From: Arenibacterium halophilum
Lineage (GTDB): Bacteria > Pseudomonadota > Alphaproteobacteria > Rhodobacterales > Rhodobacteraceae
DNA: 64,000 bases
Reading direction: 5' to 3'
NCBI RefSeq assembly: GCF_005938225.1
Contig: NZ_VCPC01000001.1
Coordinates: 310,001 to 374,000 of the forward strand
Shown here: in pieces, positions 43,130 through 52,603 of the stretch
How the letters are laid out: each line of letters starts with the position of its first letter
Position numbering within the stretch: the first letter of the stretch is position 1
Position numbers and translations under genes: made by a program
Notes under the pieces: model-generated
What the model was told of the DNA's origin: nothing
Seen by the model: only the letters and a program-made list of their open reading frames with translations
The model's database searches: none

Positions 43130-43882
43130 ATGACCCGCCTTGCCCTGCCCGCGCTGGCCCTTGCCGCCACGATGTTTTCGACCACCTCGGCCTTGGCCTT
43201 TGACCCGGCCGACATGAGCGACAGCGAAAGCGCGGCCTTCGGCGAGGCGGTACGCGCCTACCTGCTGGAGAACCCCGAGGTGCTGGTCGAGGCGTTTCAA
43301 CTGCTGGAACAGCGCAACGCCGATCAGCAGGCCGGCGCCGACAAGCAGCTGGTTGCGATGTATTCCGACGAAATCTTTGACGATGGCGTCAGCTGGGTCG
43401 GCGGCAACCCCGATGGCGACGTGACCTTGGTGGAATTCATGGATTACCGCTGTGGCTATTGCCGCCGCGCGGTGCCCGAGGTGGATAGCCTTCTGTCAAC
43501 TGATGGCAATATCCGCCTGATCATCAAAGAATTTCCGATCCTGGGCGAGGCATCTGTGATTTCCTCGCGCTTCGCGATTGCCACACAGATGGTGGCCGGA
43601 GATGAAGCTTACAAACAGGTGCATGATGCGCTGATCGACTATAGCGGCGACATGGGTGACGTGGCGCTGCGCCGACTGGCCGAGGGGCTGGGGCTCGACG
43701 CCGATCCGATCCTCGAAAAAATGGGCAGCGAAGAGGTGTCGCGCGTGATTTCCGACAATCGCGAACTGGCCCGCAGCCTTCAGATCAACGGCACGCCCAC
43801 CTTCGTTCTGGGCGACGAGCTGCTGCGCGGCTACCTTCCGGCGGCCGAAATGGCGAAGATCGTCGAAGATCAGCGCGGCTGA
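43130..43882 (+). CDS. DsbA-family thiol-disulfide oxidoreductase
   Basis: 250 residues. Signal peptide MTRLALPALALAATMFSTTS (cleavage ALA-F). An N-terminal helical extension (LENPEVLVEAFQLLEQRNAD) resembles the oligomerising arm of ScsC/BdbD-like proteins. The thioredoxin active site is C108-G-Y-C111 in MDYRCGYCRRAVPEVD, with the cis-Pro loop GTPTFVLGD near residue 223. Periplasmic oxidase or isomerase. No DsbB-like gene next to it. Confidence 0.9.
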   Translation: MTRLALPALALAATMFSTTSALAFDPADMSDSESAAFGEAVRAYLLENPEVLVEAFQLLEQRNADQQAGADKQLVAMYSDEIFDDGVSWVGGNPDGDVTLVEFMDYRCGYCRRAVPEVDSLLSTDGNIRLIIKEFPILGEASVISSRFAIATQMVAGDEAYKQVHDALIDYSGDMGDVALRRLAEGLGLDADPILEKMGSEEVSRVISDNRELARSLQINGTPTFVLGDELLRGYLPAAEMAKIVEDQRG

Positions 43883-43925
43883 GGCGCTTTAGCAGCGCCC
43901 CCTAGCCTACTGTTGAGAAACGGAA

Positions 43926-45059
43926 TTACTCGGCGGCTTCGGCCGCCGCTTTCGTTTCCAGCTCGATCTGCTCGGCCTTCTGCTCAACCTGCTCGACGAT
44001 GTGGTCAATCATCTGGTCATTGCTCATCTTGTGGCTTTGCCGCCCCGCCAGATAGACCATGCCGGACCCGGCCCCGCCGCCGGTAAAGCCGACATCGGTC
44101 ATCAATGCCTCGCCCGGGCCATTCACCACACAGCCGATGATCGACAGGCTCATCGGGGTCTTGATGTGTTCCAACCGCTTTTCCAACGCCTCGACCGTTT
44201 TGATCACATCGAACCCCTGCCGCGCACAGGAGGGGCAGGAAATGATGTTGACGCCGCGATGACGCAGGCCCAGCGATTTCAGAATATCGTAACCAACCTT
44301 CACTTCTTCCACCGGATCGGCAGACAGGCTGACGCGGATCGTGTCGCCGATCCCCATCCACAGCAGGTTGCCAAGGCCGATGGCGGATTTGATGGTGCCC
44401 GACATCAGCCCACCCGCCTCGGTGATGCCAAGGTGGATCGGCGCGTCCGTCGCCTCGGCCAGCTGTTGATAGGCGGCGGCCGACATGAACACGTCGGACG
44501 CTTTTACGCTGATCTTGAAGTTGTGAAAATCGTTGTCCTGCAGGATGCGGATATGTTCCAGCCCGGAGTCCACCATCGCATCGGGGCAAGGTTCGCCATA
44601 TTTTTCAAGTAGATGCTTTTCAAGGCTGCCTGCGTTCACGCCGATGCGAATAGAACAGTTGTGATCGCGCGCGGCCTGGATCACCTCGCGCACGCGCTCG
44701 GGCGACCCGATGTTGCCCGGGTTGATCCGCAGGCAGGCGGCGCCCGCCTCGGCGGCCTCGATCCCGCGTTTATAGTGGAAGTGAATGTCGGCCACGATGG
44801 GCACCGGGCTTTCGGCCACGATCTCGCGCAGCGCGCGCGACGACTCTTGGTCGGGCACGGAGACCCGCACGATATCGGCTCCCGCCTCGGCCGCGGCCTG
44901 CACCTGCGCAACGGTTGCCGCCACATCGGTCGTCAACGTGTTGGTCATGGTTTGAACCGAAATCGGCGCATCGCCCCCCACTGGCACCGACCCAACCATG
45001 ATCTGCCGGGACTTGCGGCGGTAGATGTTCCGCCAGGGGCGGACATGGTTCAACGACAT
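43926..45059 (-). CDS. ispG: 4-hydroxy-3-methylbut-2-enyl diphosphate synthase
   Basis: [4Fe-4S] enzyme of the methylerythritol phosphate isoprenoid pathway (HMB-PP synthase). 377 residues with the N-terminal TIM barrel ([31 protein letters not shown]) and C-terminal cluster cysteines in [11 protein letters not shown] and [10 protein letters not shown]. The C-terminal tail is a charged Glu/Ala run. The ribosome site precedes the ATG at 45059. Downstream of the RodZ-like gene by 92 bases, same direction. Confidence 0.96.
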   Translation of the reverse strand: MSLNHVRPWRNIYRRKSRQIMVGSVPVGGDAPISVQTMTNTLTTDVAATVAQVQAAAEAGADIVRVSVPDQESSRALREIVAESPVPIVADIHFHYKRGIEAAEAGAACLRINPGNIGSPERVREVIQAARDHNCSIRIGVNAGSLEKHLLEKYGEPCPDAMVDSGLEHIRILQDNDFHNFKISVKASDVFMSAAAYQQLAEATDAPIHLGITEAGGLMSGTIKSAIGLGNLLWMGIGDTIRVSLSADPVEEVKVGYDILKSLGLRHRGVNIISCPSCARQGFDVIKTVEALEKRLEHIKTPMSLSIIGCVVNGPGEALMTDVGFTGGGAGSGMVYLAGRQSHKMSNDQMIDHIVEQVEQKAEQIELETKAAAEAAE

Positions 45060-45151
45060 GGTGCGGCCTTTCGGGATGCTCCGGACGCCGTTTTGCGCCC
45101 CGTTTCGCGCCCTAGATAAGACGGCAAAGCCCTATGGGCAAGGCGGCGTCG

Positions 45152-46432
45152 TCAGTCAGCGATGGGCTGCGACACAAGCCCGCGCGCCTCGGCATAACGC
45201 ACAAGGCCTTCATCTTCGCCAATCTCGACCGGCAGATAGGTTTCCTGCAAACTGGCCACCGACAGCGGCAGGTTCGAGGTGATCGCCCCGGTCTGGCCCA
45301 CGGGGCCATAGAACCGATCATTCATCGAAAAATAGATCGCGCCGCTTTCGCCGGTACGCAGCGTCGGCGGTTCTTCCGTCAGCGGCGCCTGCCAGGTTTC
45401 CCCCGGTTGCATGGTCTTTTCAAAAATCACCGTGCCGTCGGACGACCGGATGCGCACCCAAGACGTACGCACGGCCACCACCTGCAAAGCGGCCGAAGGC
45501 GTCTCGACCACCTGCGGCATGGCCGGTGAGGCGCCAGCGGTCACCGTATCTGGTTGGCCAAGACCCAGCGCCTGCGCGATTGCATTGTCGATATCGCTGT
45601 TGGTGCTGCGCGGATCGCTGACCGGTTGCTCGGGCGCGGCAAAGCTACCGACATTGCGCGGATCCAACGTGGAAATCGGAGCATCCCGTGCAACCAGAAC
45701 CGGAACGTCCAGTGCCTGCGGCCGATATAGACGGTCAAGGGCATCGGCATTCGGCGCGGTTGGCGCGCCTGCGGTTTCTTCTCGCGCGGCGCGGGCAGAC
45801 GGAGCACGGGTGCGGGCTTCCGCCAGCGGGTCCAGATCCGACAGGACAACGGGTGCCTGTTCGACCGGTGCGAATTGCACCTGTTGCACCTCTTTTAGAA
45901 CGGCCCATCCGCCATAGCCGATACCGGCGATCAGCGCGACCAGAACAAGGGTCGAGCCGACGGCGCGCAACTCGATCTGGCTGAAGATACTGTCGGTGTT
46001 GGGAGCAAAGGCTCCGTGCGGCGTGGCAAAAGGATCGCGCGCGCCTTTGATCTTGGCGGTCGGATCGTCGCGCCCGGATTTCTTGACCACCGATGCCTCG
46101 GCCGACATGCCGTGGGCCACGGCAAAGCCGCTTTCTTCACAGAAGGCGGTAAAGGCGTGATCGGGGTCCATCCCAAGGTAGCGGGCGTAAGAGCGAACGT
46201 AACCGGCGATAAACCCGGGCGTGTCAAAGGCCGATGGGTCAGAATTTTCAATGGCGGCAATGTAAGACGCTTTGATTCGAAGCTCGCGCTGCACATCCAG
46301 AAGCGATTTGCCCATGGTGGCGCGTTCGCCGCGCATGGTATCGCCAAGACGCAGTTCGAAATCATCGAAGCCTTTGGGCTTCAACAATTTTTCGTCAATA
46401 CCAGCCTTGCGCGGGGATCTGCGCCCAATCAT
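45152..46432 (-). CDS. RodZ-like helix-turn-helix / DUF4115 protein
   Basis: 426 residues. N-terminal cytoplasmic HTH_25 domain (GESLLDVQRELRIK-type: MGKSLLDVQRELRIKASYIA, residues ~40-59, and PGFIAGYVRSYARYLGMD), a single membrane helix at about 158-179 (AVGSTLVLVALIAGIGYG), a low-complexity periplasmic linker, and a C-terminal DUF4115 domain (VRTSWVRIRSSDGTVIFEKT). RodZ links MreB to the cell wall in rods; alphaproteobacteria often carry a diverged form beside ispG, as here. Start at the ATG at 46432; an earlier codon 11 residues upstream is possible. Confidence 0.85.
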   Translation of the reverse strand: MIGRRSPRKAGIDEKLLKPKGFDDFELRLGDTMRGERATMGKSLLDVQRELRIKASYIAAIENSDPSAFDTPGFIAGYVRSYARYLGMDPDHAFTAFCEESGFAVAHGMSAEASVVKKSGRDDPTAKIKGARDPFATPHGAFAPNTDSIFSQIELRAVGSTLVLVALIAGIGYGGWAVLKEVQQVQFAPVEQAPVVLSDLDPLAEARTRAPSARAAREETAGAPTAPNADALDRLYRPQALDVPVLVARDAPISTLDPRNVGSFAAPEQPVSDPRSTNSDIDNAIAQALGLGQPDTVTAGASPAMPQVVETPSAALQVVAVRTSWVRIRSSDGTVIFEKTMQPGETWQAPLTEEPPTLRTGESGAIYFSMNDRFYGPVGQTGAITSNLPLSVASLQETYLPVEIGEDEGLVRYAEARGLVSQPIAD

Positions 46433-46559
46433 GCCTGCTGCCCCATTCCGCCTGCATCTTGCCAATCCAATCGTATTGGAACCGTCCCACCGATTCGTCT
46501 ACGCTTTTCATTAAGAAGACGTTAGCACAGCCTTGGCGCCTTGCACAGAATTGCCGGTA

Positions 46560-47783
46560 TCACCCGGCCAATTCAGCGCGATTCAGCGCACAGTGCGACC
46601 AGAGTTTATCCATTGCACGGATCAGGGCATCCATTTCCTTGGGTCCGTGCACCGGCGAAGGCGTAAAGCGCAACCGCTCGGTTCCGCGCGGGACCGTGGG
46701 GAAATTGATCGGCTGAACATAGATGCCGTGGTCTTCCAGCAGCATGTCGCTGAGAATCTTGGTGTGGACCGGATTGCCCACGATCACGGGCACGATATGG
46801 CTGCCATGGTCGATGATCGGCAGGCCCATCGCCTTCAGGCGCGTCTTCAGGATTTTCGCGCCGGTCTGGTGCTTTTCACGCAGGTCGGTCGCGCGTTTCA
46901 GATAGGCCACCGAAGCCGCCGCACCAGCCGCCACAGCCGGCGGCAGAGAGGTAGTAAAGATGAAACCCGGCGCATAGGACCGGATCGCGTCGCACATGCG
47001 GGCGCTGGCAGCGATATAGCCGCCCATCACGCCATAGGCCTTGGCCAGCGTGCCATTGATGATGTCCAGACGGTGCATCAGGCGGTCGCGTTCCGCCACC
47101 CCTGCCCCGCGCGGGCCGTACATGCCCACAGCGTGGACCTCGTCGATATAGGTCAACGCGCCGAATTCATCCGCCAGATCACAGATCGCCTCGATCGGGC
47201 CGAAATCGCCATCCATCGAATAGACCGATTCAAAGGCGATCAGCTTCGGCGCCTTCGGGTCGTCGGCTTCCAGCAACTCGCGCAGGTGGGCGACGTCATT
47301 GTGGCGGAAGATACGCTTGGCCCCGCCGTTGCGGCGCACGCCTTCGATCATCGAGGCATGGTTCAGCGCGTCCGAATAGATAATGAGCCCCGGGAACAGC
47401 TTGGGCAGGGTCGAGAGCGTGGCATCATTGGCAATATATGCGCTGGTGAACAGCAGCGCCGCCTCTTTCCCGTGCAGATCGGCCAGTTCGGCCTCGAGCC
47501 GCTTGTGATAGACGGTTGTGCCCGAAATGTTGCGCGTGCCGCCCGACCCGGCGCCGGCGGCATCCACGGCTTCTTTCATGGCGTCCAGAACAACCGGGTT
47601 CTGCCCCATGCCAAGATAGTCGTTGCCGCACCAGACGGTTATGTCACGCTCGGACCCGTCCGGCCGGGTCCAGACGGCGTGCGGAAACATGCCATTGCGA
47701 CGTTCGATATCGATAAAGGTACGATAGCGGCCTTCTTCATGTAGGCGCCCGATCGCATCATCGAGTTTCGCGTCGTAATTCAT
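46560..47783 (-). CDS. hemA: 5-aminolevulinate synthase
   Basis: PLP enzyme condensing glycine and succinyl-CoA, the first step of haem and (bacterio)chlorophyll synthesis in alphaproteobacteria. 407 residues from the ATG at 47783 (GGAGAC upstream). Motifs: [50 protein letters not shown], and the PLP-Lys in [14 protein letters not shown] perfect FNR-type box lies 127 bases upstream (separate entry), matching oxygen control by FnrL known for hemA in Rhodobacter. Confidence 0.97.
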   Translation of the reverse strand: MNYDAKLDDAIGRLHEEGRYRTFIDIERRNGMFPHAVWTRPDGSERDITVWCGNDYLGMGQNPVVLDAMKEAVDAAGAGSGGTRNISGTTVYHKRLEAELADLHGKEAALLFTSAYIANDATLSTLPKLFPGLIIYSDALNHASMIEGVRRNGGAKRIFRHNDVAHLRELLEADDPKAPKLIAFESVYSMDGDFGPIEAICDLADEFGALTYIDEVHAVGMYGPRGAGVAERDRLMHRLDIINGTLAKAYGVMGGYIAASARMCDAIRSYAPGFIFTTSLPPAVAAGAAASVAYLKRATDLREKHQTGAKILKTRLKAMGLPIIDHGSHIVPVIVGNPVHTKILSDMLLEDHGIYVQPINFPTVPRGTERLRFTPSPVHGPKEMDALIRAMDKLWSHCALNRAELAG

Positions 47784-48317
47784 TGGATGTCTCCAGTCTT
47801 TCGCAGCCTTGTCACGGGACATGCCCAAGGCCCGTATTCACAGTTTAGAACGGATACAACTCACGTCCCCGTGGATCAACCTCTTACAGGGGGGCGACAT
47901 GTCGCATCCTTGATTCAGATCAAACCTATCTTTTGCTTGCGGGTCAGGAATTCCAGACTGGCGGCATACAGCCAGAGGTTGCATGATCTTCTTCGTGGCA
48001 GGTCGCGTTTTCCGCTGCCATGTGTGACCCTTGTTAACCAATTTCGTTTTAAACATTAGCACCAAGGGCTTACCCCCGCCATTCGTTAACGGCGGCCGTG
48101 CAATTTCACGGGTCCGGTGGCGCCAGATGGCCCACCGGACGGACTATTGGATTGAAAAAACCGGCACTTTCGACGGTGGCACTTCGCTATAACGCAACCC
48201 GGAACCAAATACCCGGTTTTCAACTAAAATCGAAACCAGCCTGCCATACTGGACACTTTGCGCGCGGCTGCTACGGTCTGGCGCGAAAAACACGCGAATT
48301 CCAGAGGTGAGGCCCCC
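47784..48317. other. 534-base intergenic region between hemA and the M20 peptidase gene
   Basis: Shared divergent promoter region. Apart from the FNR box I see no gene, no RNA gene, and no convincing CtrA site (the two TTAA near 48033-48055 are spaced wrongly). Base composition is AT-richer than its neighbours. Confidence 0.6.
47910..47923. promoter_or_regulatory. FNR/FnrL-type box upstream of hemA
   Basis: TTGATTCAGATCAA is a perfect TTGAT-N4-ATCAA palindrome, 127 bases upstream of hemA. It should bind FnrL (anaerobic activator) in this group. Distance fits activation from upstream of a hemA promoter. Confidence 0.8.
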
Positions 48318-49694
48318 ATGTCCCTTCAAGACGTTCTTGACCAGATCGACAGCGATCTGCCCGCAGCAACCGACCGTCTGCTTGACCTGTTGCGCATCCC
48401 TTCGATCTCGACCGACCCGGCCTACAAGGCCGACTGCGACCGCGCGGCGGACTGGCTCGTGGCCGATCTGAACGCGCTGGGGATCGACACGCAGAAACGC
48501 GTCACGCCCGGGCATCCGATGGTGGTGGGCCACCTGGATGGCGACGGGCCGCACCTGCTGTTTTACGGACACTATGATGTGCAACCGGTCGATCCGCTGA
48601 ACCTCTGGGCGCGTGACCCGTTCGACCCGGCCATCGAGGACACCGACAAGGGCCGCGTGATCCGGGGCCGGGGCGCCGCCGACGACAAGGGCCAGCTGAT
48701 GACCTTTATCGAGGCGTGTCGCGCGTGGAAGGCGGTGAACGGCGCCCTGCCCTGCAAGCTGACGTTCTTCCTTGAAGGCGAAGAGGAAAGCGGCTCGCCC
48801 TCGCTGGTGCCGTTCATGAAAGAAAACGCCGACGAGCTGCGCGCCGACATCGCGCTGATCTGCGACACCGGGCTGTTCGAATCGCGCGTGCCCGCGATTA
48901 CCACCATGCTGCGCGGGTTGCTGGGCGAAGAGCTGACGATCACCGGCCCCTCGCGTGATCTGCATTCGGGCATGTACGGCGGCCCCGCGATCAACCCGAT
49001 CCGCGTGCTTTCAGGCATCATCGCGGCGTTGCATGACGACACCGGCCGCATCACGGTGCCGGGGTTCTACGACGGCGTGCCCGAACTGCCCGACGCACTG
49101 CGCCAGCAATGGCAGGGGCTGGCATTCGATCATGCCGGGTTCCTTGGCGATGTTGGGTTGGACACCCCGGCCGGCGAACAGGATCGCACCCCGCTTGAGA
49201 TGATCTGGTCCCGCCCCACCTGCGAGGTGAACGGCATCTGGGGCGGCTATACCGGCGATGGGTTCAAAACCGTCCTGCCTTCGGAAGCCCACGCCAAGAT
49301 CAGCTTCCGCCTTGTCGGCACACAGGATCCGCACGCGATCCGCGAAAGCTTCCGCAAGATGGTGACAGACATGCTGCCGCCGGATTGCAGCGTCGAATTC
49401 CATGCACATGGCGCCTCCCAGGCGGGCGCCTTCGACATTTCCGACCCGGCGTTTGAAAAGGCGCGCCAGGCGCTGTCGGACGAATGGCCCGATCCGGCTG
49501 CCTATATCGGCTGTGGCGGCTCGATCCCGATTGCCGGGCATTTCCAGAACATTCTGGACACCACACCGATGCTGATCGGCTTTGGCAAGGACGACGATCA
49601 GATCCATTCGCCGAATGAAAAATACGATATGGAAAGCTTTCACAAAGGCATCCGCAGCTGGGCGCGCGTGCTGGACGCGCTGACGAAGGGCTAG
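48318..49694 (+). CDS. M20-family metallopeptidase (dipeptidase-like)
   Basis: 458 residues. Zinc ligands: HYDVQP (His in FYGHYDVQPVDP), Asp in RGAADDKGQLM, EGEEESGSP (Glu-Glu base and ligand), Asp in ICDTGL, and a late His (QIHSPNEKY). A dimerisation domain LDLHSGMYGGPAINP is in the middle. This is the M20 subfamily of carnosinase/CPG2-like dipeptidases. ATG after AGAGGTGAGG. Translation continues into the alpha/beta hydrolase gene (3-base gap). Confidence 0.92.
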   Translation: MSLQDVLDQIDSDLPAATDRLLDLLRIPSISTDPAYKADCDRAADWLVADLNALGIDTQKRVTPGHPMVVGHLDGDGPHLLFYGHYDVQPVDPLNLWARDPFDPAIEDTDKGRVIRGRGAADDKGQLMTFIEACRAWKAVNGALPCKLTFFLEGEEESGSPSLVPFMKENADELRADIALICDTGLFESRVPAITTMLRGLLGEELTITGPSRDLHSGMYGGPAINPIRVLSGIIAALHDDTGRITVPGFYDGVPELPDALRQQWQGLAFDHAGFLGDVGLDTPAGEQDRTPLEMIWSRPTCEVNGIWGGYTGDGFKTVLPSEAHAKISFRLVGTQDPHAIRESFRKMVTDMLPPDCSVEFHAHGASQAGAFDISDPAFEKARQALSDEWPDPAAYIGCGGSIPIAGHFQNILDTTPMLIGFGKDDDQIHSPNEKYDMESFHKGIRSWARVLDALTKG

Positions 49695-49697
49695 GCG

Positions 49698-50588
49698 ATG
49701 GCGCAGACGCTACCGGGCCTGACTGATGCGCAGGTGCAGGTGAACGGGCAGACGATGTCGTGCTCGCACGGCGGCAGCGGCCCGGCGCTGCTGCTGCTGC
49801 ACGGGTTTCCGCAAACGCGCGCCATGTGGCATGGGATCGTCCCCGCGCTGACGGGTGAATTCACCGTGGTGGCGGCCGATCTGCGCGGCTATGGCGATAG
49901 CTCGAAGCCCGAAGGCGTCGCGCAGTACACGTTCCGCGAGATGGCCGCCGATCAGGTCGCGCTGATGCGCGAATTGGGGCATGACACCTTCCACATTGTC
50001 GGCCACGACCGGGGCGCGCGGACTGCGCATCGCTTGGCGCTGGACTGCCCCGATGCGGTGGCCAGCCTGACGTTGATGGATATCATCCCCACCCTGCACC
50101 TGCTGGAAACGCTGACGCCGAAACTCGCGCGCGCCTATTACCACTGGTTCTTCCTGTCGCAGCCCGCCCCCCTGCCCGAAGCCATCATCGCCCACGATCC
50201 GGACCACTACTTTGAATCGCTGCTGGCCGGGCTGGATCCGGCCGGGCTGGACGCGTTCGAACCCGAGGCGCTGTTTGCCTATCGGCAGGCATGGCGCTGG
50301 CCCGACACGATTGCCGCCATGTGCAATGATTATCGCGCCGCGATCGAGACGGACATGCTGCACGATGGAATCGACCGGGGCCGCCGCGTCGATTGCCCCG
50401 CGCTGGTGCTGTTCGGGAGCGATGGCGTGATGGCGCGGCATTATGATGTTGGCGCCACATGGGCTGACCGGCTGACTGACATGCGGGCGATCCCGATGCC
50501 CGGCGGCCATTTCTTCCCCGAGATTTTTGCCGCCGAGACTGCCAGTGCCCTGCTTGGGTTTCTGCGCGGGCTTCAGACCAGCCCGTAA
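49698..50588 (+). CDS. Alpha/beta hydrolase, haloacetate-dehalogenase-like
   Basis: 296 residues. Nucleophile elbow VGHDRGARTAHRLAL puts Asp104 as nucleophile, with Arg105 and Arg108 able to bind a carboxylate; Asp128 (LMDIIPT) is the likely acid, and a His near the end (PGGHFFPE) the base. The HW pair at 149-150 (YYHWFFLSQPAPLPE) matches the halide-binding His-Trp of fluoroacetate dehalogenase. All key residues of that group are present, but epoxide hydrolases and other relatives share much of this, so the substrate is inferred. Starts three bases after the peptidase stop; the 3' end overlaps the convergent glycosyltransferase gene. Confidence 0.8.
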   Translation: MAQTLPGLTDAQVQVNGQTMSCSHGGSGPALLLLHGFPQTRAMWHGIVPALTGEFTVVAADLRGYGDSSKPEGVAQYTFREMAADQVALMRELGHDTFHIVGHDRGARTAHRLALDCPDAVASLTLMDIIPTLHLLETLTPKLARAYYHWFFLSQPAPLPEAIIAHDPDHYFESLLAGLDPAGLDAFEPEALFAYRQAWRWPDTIAAMCNDYRAAIETDMLHDGIDRGRRVDCPALVLFGSDGVMARHYDVGATWADRLTDMRAIPMPGGHFFPEIFAAETASALLGFLRGLQTSP

Positions 50589-51457
50589 AAGCGTTCGGGT
50601 AATATATACTGCGTGCCAGGGTCCGAGCGGTCGAATTCGTAAAATCCGGTGTCGCCCCGCGCCTTCCAGCTGCGATGCATCCGCTTGCGCAGCGGCCCCA
50701 TCTCGAATCCGTCCTGCATTTGCAAGTTGGCAAACGCCTCGAACACGGCGCGGTCTTCTCCGCGCGCCTCGGCAAACCAATGTCGCCCGATGGACGCCTC
50801 GCGCACGCCCGCGCCAGTCGCCTCGGTCACCGCGTTGCGGCTGTCCATCACGTTGGCGTAATTGGCAAAATCGCAGAACTTCAGGTGCAACAGATACATC
50901 GCATCCGGCGTGTGCAGCTTGTCATACTGTGTAAAATGGCCGCCCCGCGCGATCTTGGTTCCGGCCGAAATCACACAAGGCTTGGAATAATGCGGCGCCG
51001 GTCGCACGTGACGGCGCGGGCCAAGGATCGGATTGTGCGCCGGATCGCCAATATCCTCCGGTTCACAGTCGATCCGATGAATCACCTCGAGCCCCAGAGG
51101 CGTGAGCACCCGGTTGGTGGGCATCCCGGCGAGGTAGCCGCGCAGGTCCGTGCCCTCTGACGGGTCCAGCACGACAAGCTCATCAACATCGCCGACGATC
51201 ACATGGTCGTAGTAGCAGCGAAGCCCCATCACGAAGTTGTTCAACATGCGCCAACGCTTCATGTCGAAGTTCTTGTGTGCGTCACCGGGAATGCCGATCA
51301 CATTGCATCCATCGGCCAGTCGCGCGACATCAGCGCCGAAGCCGTGGTTGACCACATAGCAGTTTTCGCGCCCAAGCAGCCCGCCGTAGTACTTCAGCCA
51401 AGCCGACAGAAAAAACGCATCGTCACGCACCATCGTCAGCGCCGCCACAGTCTGCAT
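50573..51457 (-). CDS. Glycosyltransferase family 2-like (DUF-type) protein
   Basis: 294 residues. N-terminal VAALTMVRDDAFFLSAWLKY (a GT-A opening) and the DxD-type motif D90-V-D92-E93 (VGDVDELVVLDP). Then a TPLGLEVIHR and ILGPRRHVRP region typical of the GT92/GT2-like family in roseobacters that transfer sugars in polysaccharide loci. No transmembrane segments. It is divergent from a sulfotransferase-like gene by 120 bases, which may act on the same glycan (inference). Confidence 0.8.
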   Translation of the reverse strand: MQTVAALTMVRDDAFFLSAWLKYYGGLLGRENCYVVNHGFGADVARLADGCNVIGIPGDAHKNFDMKRWRMLNNFVMGLRCYYDHVIVGDVDELVVLDPSEGTDLRGYLAGMPTNRVLTPLGLEVIHRIDCEPEDIGDPAHNPILGPRRHVRPAPHYSKPCVISAGTKIARGGHFTQYDKLHTPDAMYLLHLKFCDFANYANVMDSRNAVTEATGAGVREASIGRHWFAEARGEDRAVFEAFANLQMQDGFEMGPLRKRMHRSWKARGDTGFYEFDRSDPGTQYILPERFYGLV

Positions 51458-51577
51458 CTACACCCCCGAAGCCGCTTTCGTTTTGCCGGATATCTACGCA
51501 GTATGAGGCGGCAAGAAAACTGGCCCCACGCTAAAAGCGCCCGCGCGTTGCCACCAGACCATAAAGGCCCGCCCGTT

Positions 51578-52327
51578 ATGACCCCGATTCCCGAAGACTT
51601 CGTCAACACCGGCATCGCCTCGGTAGGACCCGTGGCGCCCGTGCGGCGGTTTCAAGTGTTGGGCGAACGGTCCTCGGGCACGAATTTCGTGAAACGGCTG
51701 CTTGGGCGGAACACGGCACTGGAACCGACCGAAGCGCTGGGCTGGAAACACACTTGCGCCGCCCCGCCGGCGGTTCCGCGCGATCTGGCCGTGATCTGCG
51801 TGGTGCGCGCACCCGAGCCGTGGGCGCTGTCGATGTACGATAAACCCTGGCACACGACACCGGATATGCAGCGCCTGGCCTTTGCAGAATTCATCCGCCA
51901 CCCTTGGGAAACCATCGTAGATCGGTCGCGCTACTTCGACCTGCCAGAAACAAGCCTTGGGCAGCCTCTTCACGCCGACCGGGATCCCGTAAACGGGGCT
52001 CCTCACCCTAATCTTTTCGCGTTACGGCGCGCCAAGCTGAACGGTTTGCTGGGTTTCCTGAACCACAACTGCACCTGTATCCTTTTGCGCCTCGAGATCG
52101 CACAAGCTGATCCGGAACGGGCGCTGAACATGATCCGGCAACGGCTTGAGCTACCATCGCGAAAGGCCACTTTCCGTCCTGTTGTCAAACGATTGGGCGC
52201 CAGATTTAAAGCATCGGTTGAACTACGACCTGCGCGGCCCGACGCACTGTCGGAGGGGGACCGTAGTTTTATGTGGTCACAGCTCGACACCGCCACGGAG
52301 GCGGCGCTGGGATATTCGGCGCGATAG
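51578..52327 (+). CDS. Sulfotransferase-like protein
   Basis: 249 residues from the ATG at 51578 (AAAGG upstream). The N-terminal FQVLGERSSGTNFVKRLLGR (residues 25-44) has the P-loop-like 5'-phosphosulfate-binding pattern of sulfotransferases, VICVVRAPEPWALSMYDKP resembles the 3'-phosphate-binding VRDP region, and the later LRLEIAQADPERALNMI fits the same fold. It differs from standard PAPS-dependent enzymes, so the donor is not certain. Divergent from the glycosyltransferase gene; followed by tRNA-Asp 26 bases on, on the other strand. Confidence 0.65.
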   Translation: MTPIPEDFVNTGIASVGPVAPVRRFQVLGERSSGTNFVKRLLGRNTALEPTEALGWKHTCAAPPAVPRDLAVICVVRAPEPWALSMYDKPWHTTPDMQRLAFAEFIRHPWETIVDRSRYFDLPETSLGQPLHADRDPVNGAPHPNLFALRRAKLNGLLGFLNHNCTCILLRLEIAQADPERALNMIRQRLELPSRKATFRPVVKRLGARFKASVELRPARPDALSEGDRSFMWSQLDTATEAALGYSAR

Positions 52328-52353
52328 CGCCACTTTCACATAAAGGGGGAAAG

Positions 52354-52430
52354 TGGCGCGGTTGACGGGGCTCGAACCCGCGACCCCCGGCGTGACAGGC
52401 CGGTACTCTAACCAACTGAGCTACAACCGC
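52354..52430 (-). tRNA. tRNA-Asp (anticodon GTC)
   Basis: 77 nt including an encoded CCA. Acceptor GCGGTTG/CAACCGC, D-arm AGCTCAGTTGGTTAGAG, anticodon stem CCGGC-CTGTCAC-GCCGG giving anticodon GTC, and T-loop GTTCGAG. Conventional cloverleaf. Confidence 0.95.
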
Positions 52431-52603
52431 GCGTGAGCTGCGGAATAGGCCATGCACCGGGGGGCGTCAAGCGACTTTTTGGAAGAAAATGCAAAGTTCT
52501 TTCCGAATAGGTTCAGGGCCTGGTCTGGCACGTGAATTCGACATCCGAAACCGAATGTTAGGAAACCCCGCCTATCCAGATGCCGGACCATCGGAACGGA
52601 CAG

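Noticed and set aside
48030-48058. CtrA box between hemA and the M20 gene
   Set aside because: The two TTAA are 11 bases apart instead of 7 and the flanks do not match.
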